A model generated the notes under the pieces. The model saw nothing but the letters and a program-made list of their open reading frames with translations. It was not told where the DNA came from and did no database searches. Source: 2-01-FULL-39-28 sp964436165 (GTDB lineage: Bacteria > Patescibacteriota > Minisyncoccia > 2-02-FULL-40-12 > GWA2-44-9). From it: DNA of 15,497 bases. A program made the position numbers and the translations under genes. Each line of letters starts with the position of its first letter. Position 1 is the first letter of the stretch. The stretch is from assembly GCA_964436165.1 (NCBI GenBank), contig CAYTBY010000026.1:1-15497 (forward strand), given 5' to 3'. Shown here piece by piece: positions 1 through 3,807 of the stretch.

Positions 1-2
1 TG

Positions 3-77
3 AATGATCAATTTATAAATCTTTATCAGCATAGTTCTAATCCCTCCGGCCCTGCCCAAGGAGAATGGTCAGCATGA
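3..77 (+). CDS. Possible C-terminal end of an upstream gene, cut by the window edge
   Basis: One + frame is open from base 3 to a TGA at 75-77 and gives 24 residues ending in GPAQGEWSA. The other two + frames close within the first few codons. It could be the last part of a gene that starts outside the window, or a chance opening; the final residues are encoded by C-rich sequence that resembles the repeats nearby. No function can be given. Confidence 0.22.
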   Translation, partial: NDQFINLYQHSSNPSGPAQGEWSA

Positions 78-83
78 AATGAC

Positions 84-124
84 CCCTCCGTCGCTAAAGC
101 TATGGAGGGCAAAGCAAGGAAGTA
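84..124. repeat. Short palindromic element (CCTCCG...TGGAGG hairpin)
   Basis: CCCTCCGT (84-91) pairs with ATGGAGGG (102-109) with one G-T pair. The loop contains the small GCT-AA-AGC hairpin, and the element is followed by GCAAAGCAAGGAAGTA. The same building blocks (TCGCTAAAGCTA between CTCCG and GGAGG, then GCAAAGC) recur at 925-1062 and 2187-2250, so this is one copy of a dispersed family. Confidence 0.7.
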
Positions 125-148
125 TGTGGGTAATTGAGTTAATTCAGG

Positions 149-196
149 TTTTCCAAAAATAGCTTTTTCGGAGGGGCCGAGGGGAGGGGAAAACTA
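149..196. repeat. Spacer module, apparently empty insertion site
   Basis: The block CTTTTTCGGAGGGGCC followed at once by GAGGGGAGGGGAAAACTA matches the two flanks of the palindromic cassette at 2186-2249, but here nothing lies between the GGGGCC and GAGGGGA halves. It ends just before the putative promoter of the 267-800 gene. Confidence 0.5.
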
Positions 197-200
197 GGTC

Positions 201-228
201 TTTACTTTTCTAATTATAATGATATAGT
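201..228 (+). promoter_or_regulatory. Putative sigma70-type promoter of the metallopeptidase gene
   Basis: TTTACT (201-206) and TATAGT (223-228) are 16 nt apart. A perfect TATAAT also lies at 215-220 but lacks a -35 at proper distance. The gene downstream has a clear Shine-Dalgarno, AAGGAG at 252-257, 9 nt before the ATG. Confidence 0.45.
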
Positions 229-266
229 TTAACCACCTAACAGTACCTTAAAAGGAGTAAAAACAG

Positions 267-800
267 ATGAAAAAAGGATCTTTATTCACATTATGCTGTG
301 CAACTGCAGTAGGACTTTTCTATCTCATTGAAAAAGATAAAGGTTATGTTCGGCCTCAAGTTAAGAGACTTCTCGAAGAGGTAGATTCAGAATTTCACCT
401 TTTGGCTACGAAGATGATGAACTCAGAATTTTTTACCAGATACAAATCAATCAAAATATATGTCGTTGACAGTCTTAATGGTGGATTGGCTTGTGCCGAA
501 AAAGACATTGACCAAGAACCGGTTATATATTTGTCTCGTAAGGTTCTCAGACACAAATACAGAGATGTAATTTTGGCCCATGAGTTGGGGCATGTAGAAA
601 GTGGTGGCGGATCTGAAGTTAAAGCTAATGTTTTTGCAGCAAAATTGTGCGGAGAAAAAAGAACACTAAAAGCTATCAAAGATAAAGATGGCCTATTGTC
701 ATTTATGCCTGGACATCCATCCAATGTCTCAAAGTTTTTAATCACCGAAATGGCTAAAGGCGAAGATGTTGGCAAAAGTGTCTTTTATATGCGTTATTGA
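267..800 (+). CDS. Membrane-anchored minimal zinc metallopeptidase (HELGH; ImmA/IrrE-like)
   Basis: The 177-residue product starts with two lysines and a hydrophobic run (residues about 5-21), which would anchor it in the membrane or act as an uncleaved signal. The metal site is HELGH at 105-109 inside VILAHELGHVE. It is followed only eight residues later by E117 and the stretch VKANVFAAKLCG, the E..AN.FAA pattern that closes the active site in the ImmA/IrrE (DUF955, M78) family, where E117 would be the third zinc ligand. The gap between the two motifs is short, and the helix-turn-helix domain often found in that family is absent. The start is supported by AAGGAG at 252-257. An M48-like peptidase is the alternative. 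The substrate is unknown; ImmA-type enzymes cut repressors, but a membrane anchor would be unusual for that. A terminator follows at 826-848. Confidence 0.75.
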   Translation: MKKGSLFTLCCATAVGLFYLIEKDKGYVRPQVKRLLEEVDSEFHLLATKMMNSEFFTRYKSIKIYVVDSLNGGLACAEKDIDQEPVIYLSRKVLRHKYRDVILAHELGHVESGGGSEVKANVFAAKLCGEKRTLKAIKDKDGLLSFMPGHPSNVSKFLITEMAKGEDVGKSVFYMRY

Positions 801-825
801 TTGCTATTAGTGCAATTCAAATTCA

Positions 826-870
826 AGAGCGGCTTAGTCGCTTTTTAATTACCCAAAATCATGCTAAATT
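826..870 (+). terminator. Terminator plus conserved downstream module, copy 1
   Basis: AGCGGC (828-833) and GTCGCT (837-842) form a 6-bp stem with a 3-nt loop followed by TTTTT. It is fused to AATTACCCAAAATCATGCTA (847-866). The same order, hairpin, T-run, then this 20-mer with one change, occurs at 2644-2684. The end TGCTAAATT resembles an extended -10 box. Confidence 0.65.
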
Positions 871-880
871 CAAATAAAGT

Positions 881-932
881 TGGATTTCTGATAAAATAAC
901 CATAGATTTCATGGAACAAAGTTTTCCTCTCC
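881..932. repeat. 52-nt spacer repeat, copy 1
   Basis: This block is identical at 43 of 52 positions to 1436-1487 without gaps. Both contain CCATAGATTT and GAACAAAGT and both run into C/T-rich sequence, where a palindromic element begins here (933) and a different GC-rich remnant begins in the other copy. Confidence 0.8.
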
Positions 933-1062
933 TTCGCTGAAGCTACGGAGGAGCGAAGCAATGTTCTACTTCTTCGCTAAGCTACGAAGTACACGGTCTA
1001 CCGCGTCCCGCTCGCCATGGCATAGCCATTGGCGTAGCCAGGCCGAAGCTTTAGCGAAGGGG
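925..1062. repeat. Compound palindromic cassette between two small genes
   Basis: Several hairpins lie end to end: CTCC-TTCGCTGAAGCTAC-GGAG around 928-950, TACTTC (967-972) with GAAGTA (986-991), CGGT-CT-ACCG (994-1003), the palindrome GCCATGGC (1015-1022), and CCGAAGCTTTAGCGAAGG (1043-1060). The outer edges GTTTTCCTCTCC and GGATTGGCC look like the reversed edges of the spacer modules at 149-196 and 2156-2267. No coding potential was seen in 801-1125. Confidence 0.65.
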
Positions 1063-1088
1063 GATTGGCCCGATATTGTTGATTTGAT

Positions 1089-1117
1089 TTGATACTTTTA
1101 TTTTGATTTGGTAATAT
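1089..1117 (+). promoter_or_regulatory. Putative promoter, leaderless start of the coiled-coil gene
   Basis: TTGATA (1089-1094) and TAATAT (1112-1117) are separated by 17 nt. The ATG at 1126 follows the -10 by 8 nt and no Shine-Dalgarno is present, so transcription would begin on or next to the start codon. Confidence 0.4.
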
Positions 1118-1125
1118 TCAATTAT

Positions 1126-1422
1126 ATGGTTAAGAATAATAGTAATGGAACAACAAATGAAGATCTAGCCGGAATGATATCTAGGGGATTTCAAGATATG
1201 GAGGCCAGATTAGTTAGCAAGGATGAGTTTCATAATCGATTAGGTGGTTTAGAAACTCGATTTGTCAGCCTAGAAAAGAAAGTAGATAAATTAGATTATC
1301 AAGTGAGCGAAGTTTACGACATTCTCAAGCGTTTTGAAGAAAACGACATTTTAAATCTCCAAAAAAGAGTCCAAATTCTCGAAAAGGCAGTCAGAGCCCT
1401 GGCCACTAGCCAGTCAAAATAG
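1126..1422 (+). CDS. Small coiled-coil protein of unknown function
   Basis: From the ATG at 1126 the product has 98 residues. The frame also opens at a TTG at 1108, but that codon lies before the predicted transcription start and was not used. The first 30 residues hold the segment EDLAGMISRGFQDMEARL, followed by heptad-like helices rich in Leu, Val, Lys and Glu (LETRFVSLEKKVDKLDYQV, then NLQKRVQILEKAVRAL), which predicts a long parallel coiled coil with one break. There is no signal peptide, Cys or enzyme motif. Small proteins with this layout (a D/E-LA-M-x-x-GF start followed by repeated coils) are common in Patescibacteria genomes; that is recalled from general knowledge, not tested. It stands alone between two repeat-filled spacers. 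The role is unknown. Confidence 0.7.
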   Translation: MVKNNSNGTTNEDLAGMISRGFQDMEARLVSKDEFHNRLGGLETRFVSLEKKVDKLDYQVSEVYDILKRFEENDILNLQKRVQILEKAVRALATSQSK

Positions 1423-1435
1423 GTTCAATAATCCC

Positions 1436-1535
1436 TGGACTTCTAATAAAATATCCATAGATTTGACCGAACAAAGTCTCCCCCTCCAGAGGCGGGCAGG
1501 CACCATAGATTTCATAAATTTACGCTTTTGTTCGG
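1436..1535. repeat. 52-nt spacer repeat copy 2 with attached GC-rich remnant
   Basis: 1436-1487 is the partner of 881-932. It continues into CAGAGGCGGGCAGGCACC and then a second CCATAGATTT (1503-1512; the first is at 1455-1464). CCGAACAAAG (1467-1476) can pair with CTTTTGTTCGG (1525-1535) with one bulge, so the whole block could fold as one hairpin. Confidence 0.6.
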
Positions 1536-1590
1536 GATAGCCTAAATTGTATATATTTAATGGGCTTTTTAGGAGTTTTCTCAGATACCA

Positions 1591-1619
1591 TTGAATTCTC
1601 AATAATCTTATGATATTAT
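1591..1619 (+). promoter_or_regulatory. Promoter of the hicBA operon, leaderless
   Basis: TTGAAT (1591-1596) and TATTAT (1614-1619) are separated by exactly 17 nt. The ATG of hicB at 1628 begins 9 nt after the -10, so the transcript should start at or within a base or two of the ATG; no Shine-Dalgarno is present. ATTGA-ATTC-TCAAT (1590-1603) is a small inverted repeat over the -35 that could be part of an operator. Confidence 0.55.
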
Positions 1620-1627
1620 AACTTTAT

Positions 1628-1918
1628 ATGAATAAATCTATTGTCTACAACTTACCCGTCTCTTTTCTTAAGGAATCTAACCAATTCGTGGCTTATACGC
1701 CGGCTTTAGATTTGTCTACTTCCGGAGCTACTCTAGAAGAAGCCAAAAAGAACTTTACTGAAGCTGTCGGAATCTTCTTTGATGAAATTGTGGAAATGGG
1801 CACATTCGAAGATGTTTTATTAGATCTTGGCTGGAAGAAGCAAAACCAAGACTTTATTCCGCCAGTCATTGTATCTCAAGGCATGGAATCGGTCAGTGTA
1901 CCATTTGCCCACTCTTAA
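1628..1918 (+). CDS. hicB: HicB-family antitoxin
   Basis: The 96-residue protein has the HicB fold signature: a first strand YNLPVSFLKESNQFVAYTPA, then LDLSTSGATLEEAKKNFTEAV, where the Ser/Thr-x-G-x-T-x-EEA helix start is typical, then a helix ending DEIVEMGTFEDVLLDLGW. This is the partial RNase H-like fold that covers the HicA toxin. The usual C-terminal DNA-binding domain is not evident; the tail (VIVSQGMESVSVPFAHS) is short. It lies 3 nt before a clear hicA, which makes the assignment strong. The order antitoxin-first is the reverse of the E. coli locus but is known elsewhere. It is likely autoregulated, either by the complex or by an unseen partner. Confidence 0.88.
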   Translation: MNKSIVYNLPVSFLKESNQFVAYTPALDLSTSGATLEEAKKNFTEAVGIFFDEIVEMGTFEDVLLDLGWKKQNQDFIPPVIVSQGMESVSVPFAHS

Positions 1919-1921
1919 TAA

Positions 1922-2152
1922 ATGGCTCGTCTTACTCCAATATCATGGAAGGAGTTTGAGAAATTTCTTCTATTTTTGGGCTGTAAATTCAAGCACCAAA
2001 AAGGCAGTCACAGAGTATATACTCGTTCAGGATTAAAGCGCCCATTGGTTGTTCCAGTATACGACGAAATTCCGATGTTTGTCATTCGTAATAATTTACG
2101 TATTTTAGGCATGACCGTAGAAGAATATTTGCAAATTTTAAAACAGCTATAG
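1922..2152 (+). CDS. hicA: HicA-family mRNA interferase toxin
   Basis: The 76-residue protein is a double-stranded-RNA-binding-like HicA (YcfA) toxin. GSHRVYTRSG carries the catalytic His (H30); it is followed by the strand PLVVPVYDE and the helix pair FVIRNNLRILGMTVEEYLQIL, which matches the family's C-terminal pattern. HicA cleaves mRNA and arrests growth until bound by HicB. The ATG lies 3 nt after the hicB stop with no Shine-Dalgarno of its own, so translation is probably coupled to hicB. The length is within the normal range and nothing looks broken. No obvious terminator follows; the transcript would run into the palindromic cassette at 2186-2249. Confidence 0.9.
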   Translation: MARLTPISWKEFEKFLLFLGCKFKHQKGSHRVYTRSGLKRPLVVPVYDEIPMFVIRNNLRILGMTVEEYLQILKQL

Positions 2153-2155
2153 CGG

Positions 2156-2267
2156 AATTTACAAAATGACTTTTTCAGATGGGCCACTCCGTCGCATAAA
2201 GCTACGGAGGGCAAAGCTCGCCTACGCTAATGCTACGGCGGAGCACGGCAAGGGGAATGGAAAACTA
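2156..2267. repeat. Spacer module filled with a palindromic cassette
   Basis: The left flank CTTTTTCAGATGGGCC and right flank AAGGGGAATGGAAAACTA match the empty module at 149-196 (19 of the last 23 left-side bases, 15 of 18 right-side bases). Between them 2186-2249 holds two hairpins: CTCCGT (2187-2192) with ACGGAG (2204-2209), and CTCGCC (2217-2222) with GGCGGAG (2237-2243) with one bulge, joined by GGCAAAG. Confidence 0.65.
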
Positions 2268-2273
2268 CTCCTC

Positions 2274-2297
2274 AAAAAGACACCAAGAAATGGTGTC
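2274..2297 (-). terminator. Perfect 7-bp hairpin, terminator-like on the - strand
   Basis: GACACCA (2279-2285) and TGGTGTC (2291-2297) pair around AGAAA. Read on - it is followed by TTTTT, but no - strand gene precedes it. On + the tail is only GTT, so for hicA readthrough it would be weak. It may act as a barrier in front of the strong promoter at 2312. Confidence 0.4.
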
Positions 2298-2311
2298 GTT
2301 AATCGAAATAA

Positions 2312-2349
2312 TTGACACCTCACCTGTATTTCTCTATACTCTCTATACT
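2312..2349 (+). promoter_or_regulatory. Near-consensus promoter with duplicated -10
   Basis: TTGACA (2312-2317), 17-nt spacer, TATACT (2335-2340). The 9-mer CTCTATACT is directly duplicated (2332-2340 and 2341-2349), giving a second TATACT. The gene behind it has a Shine-Dalgarno (GAGG 2362-2365) 7 nt before its ATG. Confidence 0.75.
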
Positions 2350-2372
2350 TAGTTCTTTGTTGAGGTAGGAAA

Positions 2373-2642
2373 ATGAGCGAAGAAAAGCCGAAACGCAGAG
2401 AATTTAAAGTGCCGATAGTTTTTACTTTGAGCGATTTTGAAAGTAACAAGGTTAATCGAGTCTTAGGCGAACATGCCGATAAATGCGCCCTCTATGGTCC
2501 GGCAACAGCCGGTTGGTTCGGAAGTCCTTATCGTTTTGTTATTATTCCATCCAGTGGTCTTGGCCATACTGTTATATTGAAATGTAATTGCGGCTGGGAA
2601 GAGGATGTTTCTGATCATACCGATCCGGATTATATGTTCTAA
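2373..2642 (+). CDS. Unknown small protein with HxxxC and CxC residues
   Basis: I do not recognise this 89-residue protein. It begins with a charged tail (SEEKPKRREFK), followed by a probable strand VPIVFTL, a helix with H34 and C38 (HADKC), a Gly/aromatic section (GPATAGWFGSPYRFVIIPS), and an end with VILKCNCGWEEDVSDH. H34, C38, C71, C73 and H82 could bind a metal, but the spacing does not fit a zinc ribbon I know. It has no membrane segment. It has its own strong promoter and Shine-Dalgarno and its stop is directly followed by a terminator, so it is a complete single-gene unit, likely well expressed. The flanking toxin-antitoxin modules do not obviously involve it. Confidence 0.7.
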   Translation: MSEEKPKRREFKVPIVFTLSDFESNKVNRVLGEHADKCALYGPATAGWFGSPYRFVIIPSSGLGHTVILKCNCGWEEDVSDHTDPDYMF

Positions 2643-2643
2643 G

Positions 2644-2688
2644 GCCGAGCAAATTCGGCTTTTTAATTACCCAAAACCATGCTAGACT
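2644..2688 (+). terminator. Terminator plus conserved downstream module, copy 2
   Basis: GCCGA (2644-2648) and TCGGC (2655-2659) form the stem, followed by TTTTT and then AATTACCCAAAACCATGCTA (2665-2684). It starts one base after the stop codon of the 89-residue gene. The match to 841-866 is 25 of 26. TGCTAGACT resembles an extended -10, with the T-run 17 nt upstream in -35 position. Confidence 0.75.
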
Positions 2689-2703
2689 CGGATCTTAAGA
2701 GAT

Positions 2704-2712
2704 TGTGGATAA
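2704..2712 (-). promoter_or_regulatory. Perfect DnaA-box 9-mer upstream of the HigB/HigA-type operon
   Basis: TGTGGATAA, the reverse complement of TTATCCACA, ends 4 nt before the -35 of the toxin-antitoxin promoter. As a single box its role is uncertain. Confidence 0.4.
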
Positions 2713-2716
2713 GGTA

Positions 2717-2744
2717 TTGACCCACATATCATATATGATATAAT
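2717..2744 (+). promoter_or_regulatory. Toxin-antitoxin promoter with embedded operator palindrome
   Basis: TTGACC (2717-2722) and TATAAT (2739-2744) are 16 nt apart. ATATCATATATGATAT (2726-2741) is a perfect 16-bp palindrome that fills the spacer and covers half of the -10, the expected place for an operator bound by an HTH antitoxin. The ATG at 2743 overlaps the -10, so the working start is more likely the ATG at 2749. Confidence 0.65.
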
Positions 2745-2748
2745 GACT

Positions 2749-3093
2749 ATGAATAATTATGCAGTACAATATTACATAGATAATAAGGGAAAAGCTCCGG
2801 TACGGGAATATATTGATACCCTGAATTTAAAAGAAAAAGCCAAAGTATTAAAATACATTGATTTTTTGAGACAGAATGATGGTAAATTGGACGAACCCTA
2901 TTCTAGGCACATTGAGGGTAAGATCAGAGAGTTGAGGGTAGATTTCCATCATAATAGGCACAGAATCTTTTATTTTAGTTTCATAGGTAAAAAAATAATT
3001 TTTTTGCATGCATTTCTTAAGAAAACGGCAAAGACCCCTATTAACGAAATTAACCAAGCGAAAAATAACTATTTTAAAATAATAAAAAAATAA
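2749..3093 (+). CDS. higB: HigB/RelE-like toxin (phage Gp49-like family)
   Basis: From the ATG at 2749 the product is 114 residues. Family marks in order: an N-terminal strand NYAVQYYIDNKGKAPVREYI, a helical pair with KAKVLKYIDFLRQN, then EGKIRELRVDFHHNRHRIFYFSF, IGKKIIFLHAFLKKT and KTPINEINQAKN. The IREL-R, RHRI-F and H-x-F-x-KKT-x-KTP pattern is that of the RelE superfamily Gp49/HigB group, whose members cleave mRNA on the ribosome. The basic residues and the His of the second motif are all present. The gene is followed after 5 nt by an HTH antitoxin, the toxin-first order typical of higBA. The next upstream ATG (2743) overlaps the -10 and is not favoured. Both genes are very AT-rich compared with the neighbour at 3518. 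Confidence 0.85.
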   Translation: MNNYAVQYYIDNKGKAPVREYIDTLNLKEKAKVLKYIDFLRQNDGKLDEPYSRHIEGKIRELRVDFHHNRHRIFYFSFIGKKIIFLHAFLKKTAKTPINEINQAKNNYFKIIKK

Positions 3094-3098
3094 AAAAT

Positions 3099-3392
3099 AT
3101 GAACAAAAATAATATTGCTGATTTTAAGGAACACCTGAACCAAGAACTAAAGAATAAGCAATTCAAGAAGTATTTTGATGAATACGGAAAACAATTAGAA
3201 ATTGCCTATTTAATAGCGCAAAAAAGAAAACAGGAAAAAATATCTCAAAAAGAATTAGCCGAAAAAATTGGTACTACTCAAAGCAATGTGGCTCGTATGG
3301 AAGCAGGGAATCAGAATTTCTCTATGATTACCCTTGAGAAAATAGCAGAAGCCCTCAAAAGTAAACTCAAGGTTAGCTTTTTAAGGAAGTAA
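3099..3392 (+). CDS. higA: HigA-type antitoxin, XRE-family HTH
   Basis: The 97-residue protein has an N-terminal helical arm (to about residue 30, KEHLNQELKNKQFKKYFDEY) and then an XRE/HTH_3 domain at about 33-92: IAQKRKQEKISQKELAEKIGTTQSNVARMEAGNQNFSMITLEKIAEALKSKLKVSF. The recognition helix is TTQSNVARME. As the second gene of the pair it should neutralise the toxin and repress the promoter at 2717-2744 by binding the palindrome there. The ATG lies 5 nt after the toxin stop in an A-rich stretch without Shine-Dalgarno. No clear terminator follows. Confidence 0.88.
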   Translation: MNKNNIADFKEHLNQELKNKQFKKYFDEYGKQLEIAYLIAQKRKQEKISQKELAEKIGTTQSNVARMEAGNQNFSMITLEKIAEALKSKLKVSFLRK

Positions 3393-3417
3393 TCTAGGCA
3401 CTTCTGCCAACATGCAC

Positions 3418-3447
3418 TTCGACTACGCTGGTTCGACTATGCTCACA
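3418..3447. repeat. Tandem remnant of a TTCGACTAYGCT repeat
   Basis: TTCGACTACGCT (3418-3429) and TTCGACTATGCT (3432-3443) are direct copies with a 14-nt period. They resemble half-sites of the CTTCGACTA...GCTCA repeats frequent in Patescibacteria; the related CCCTGAGCTTGCCGAAGGG form lies inside murF. The spacer 3393-3452 holds nothing else. Confidence 0.5.
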
Positions 3448-3452
3448 TTTAT

Positions 3453-3481
3453 TTGACTTTATCGTTGATATAATATATAAT
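3453..3481 (+). promoter_or_regulatory. Consensus-like promoter of the zinc-protein gene
   Basis: TTGACT (3453-3458), 17-nt spacer, TATAAT (3476-3481); a second TATAAT lies at 3469-3474. The leader carries AGGAGAAGGAGG (3501-3512), a very strong Shine-Dalgarno 5 nt before the ATG. Confidence 0.8.
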
Positions 3482-3517
3482 CATCATAAGTCGAAATTCC
3501 AGGAGAAGGAGGCAGAA

Positions 3518-3748
3518 ATGGCTCAGTGTGTAACCTGCAAAGGTCAAAAGACGGTGATTCTTTCAGCGGAGAAATCGCCTCTCGGGGTGTCTGTCGAGGT
3601 TGGGTGTCCCGAATGCCAGGGAACAGGAGAAACTGGCAATCCCGATGCTTGTCCTCGTTGCAACGGGAGCAAGAAGACGGTCGTGGATATGGGTGGCTTG
3701 AACGTTCAGGTCCGCTGCCCAGACTGCTCAAGCCTGACAGTCATCTAA
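3518..3748 (+). CDS. Small zinc protein, DnaJ cysteine-rich-like, internally duplicated
   Basis: The 76-residue protein has four CxxC pairs: C4/C7, C30/C33, C45/C48 and C67/C70. C7, C33 and C48 are followed by G-rich turns (CKGQK, CQGTGE, CNGSKK), the CxxCxGxG style of the DnaJ central zinc domain and related small ribbons. The two halves (about 4-33 and 45-70) align with each other: CxxC-x-G-x-KTV, a hydrophobic hairpin ending V-x-V-x-CPxC. So it is a duplicated two-pair zinc module, probably binding two zinc ions. There is no J domain, substrate domain or membrane segment. The gene is visibly more GC-rich than the toxin-antitoxin genes before it and has the strongest Shine-Dalgarno of the window. 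It may bind protein or nucleic acid; the partner is unknown. A terminator follows. Confidence 0.75.
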   Translation: MAQCVTCKGQKTVILSAEKSPLGVSVEVGCPECQGTGETGNPDACPRCNGSKKTVVDMGGLNVQVRCPDCSSLTVI

Positions 3749-3765
3749 GTGAACATACATCAATG

Positions 3766-3795
3766 CCGCCTCGCAAGGGGCGGTTATTATTTTGT
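3766..3795 (+). terminator. Intrinsic terminator between convergent units
   Basis: CCGCCTC (3766-3772) and GGGGCGG (3777-3783) form a 7-bp stem with one wobble, capped by the GNRA-type loop GCAA and followed by TTATTATTTT. It ends the 3518 unit. Read on - there is no T-run, so the dcw operon is not stopped by it. Confidence 0.8.
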
Positions 3796-3807
3796 CTAAA
3801 TAGTCGT

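Noticed and set aside
395..775. 126-codon open frame on - opposite the metallopeptidase gene
   Set aside because: It lies wholly opposite a gene with HELGH motif and Shine-Dalgarno, has no start signals, and shows no domain.
881..1535. CRISPR array
   Set aside because: The repeats are only two long copies 555 nt apart with unlike neighbours; there are no regular spacers and no cas genes.
3459..3731. 90-codon open frame on - opposite the zinc-protein gene
   Set aside because: The Cys/Pro-rich product is the mirror of the CxxC codons of the + gene, which has promoter, Shine-Dalgarno and terminator.
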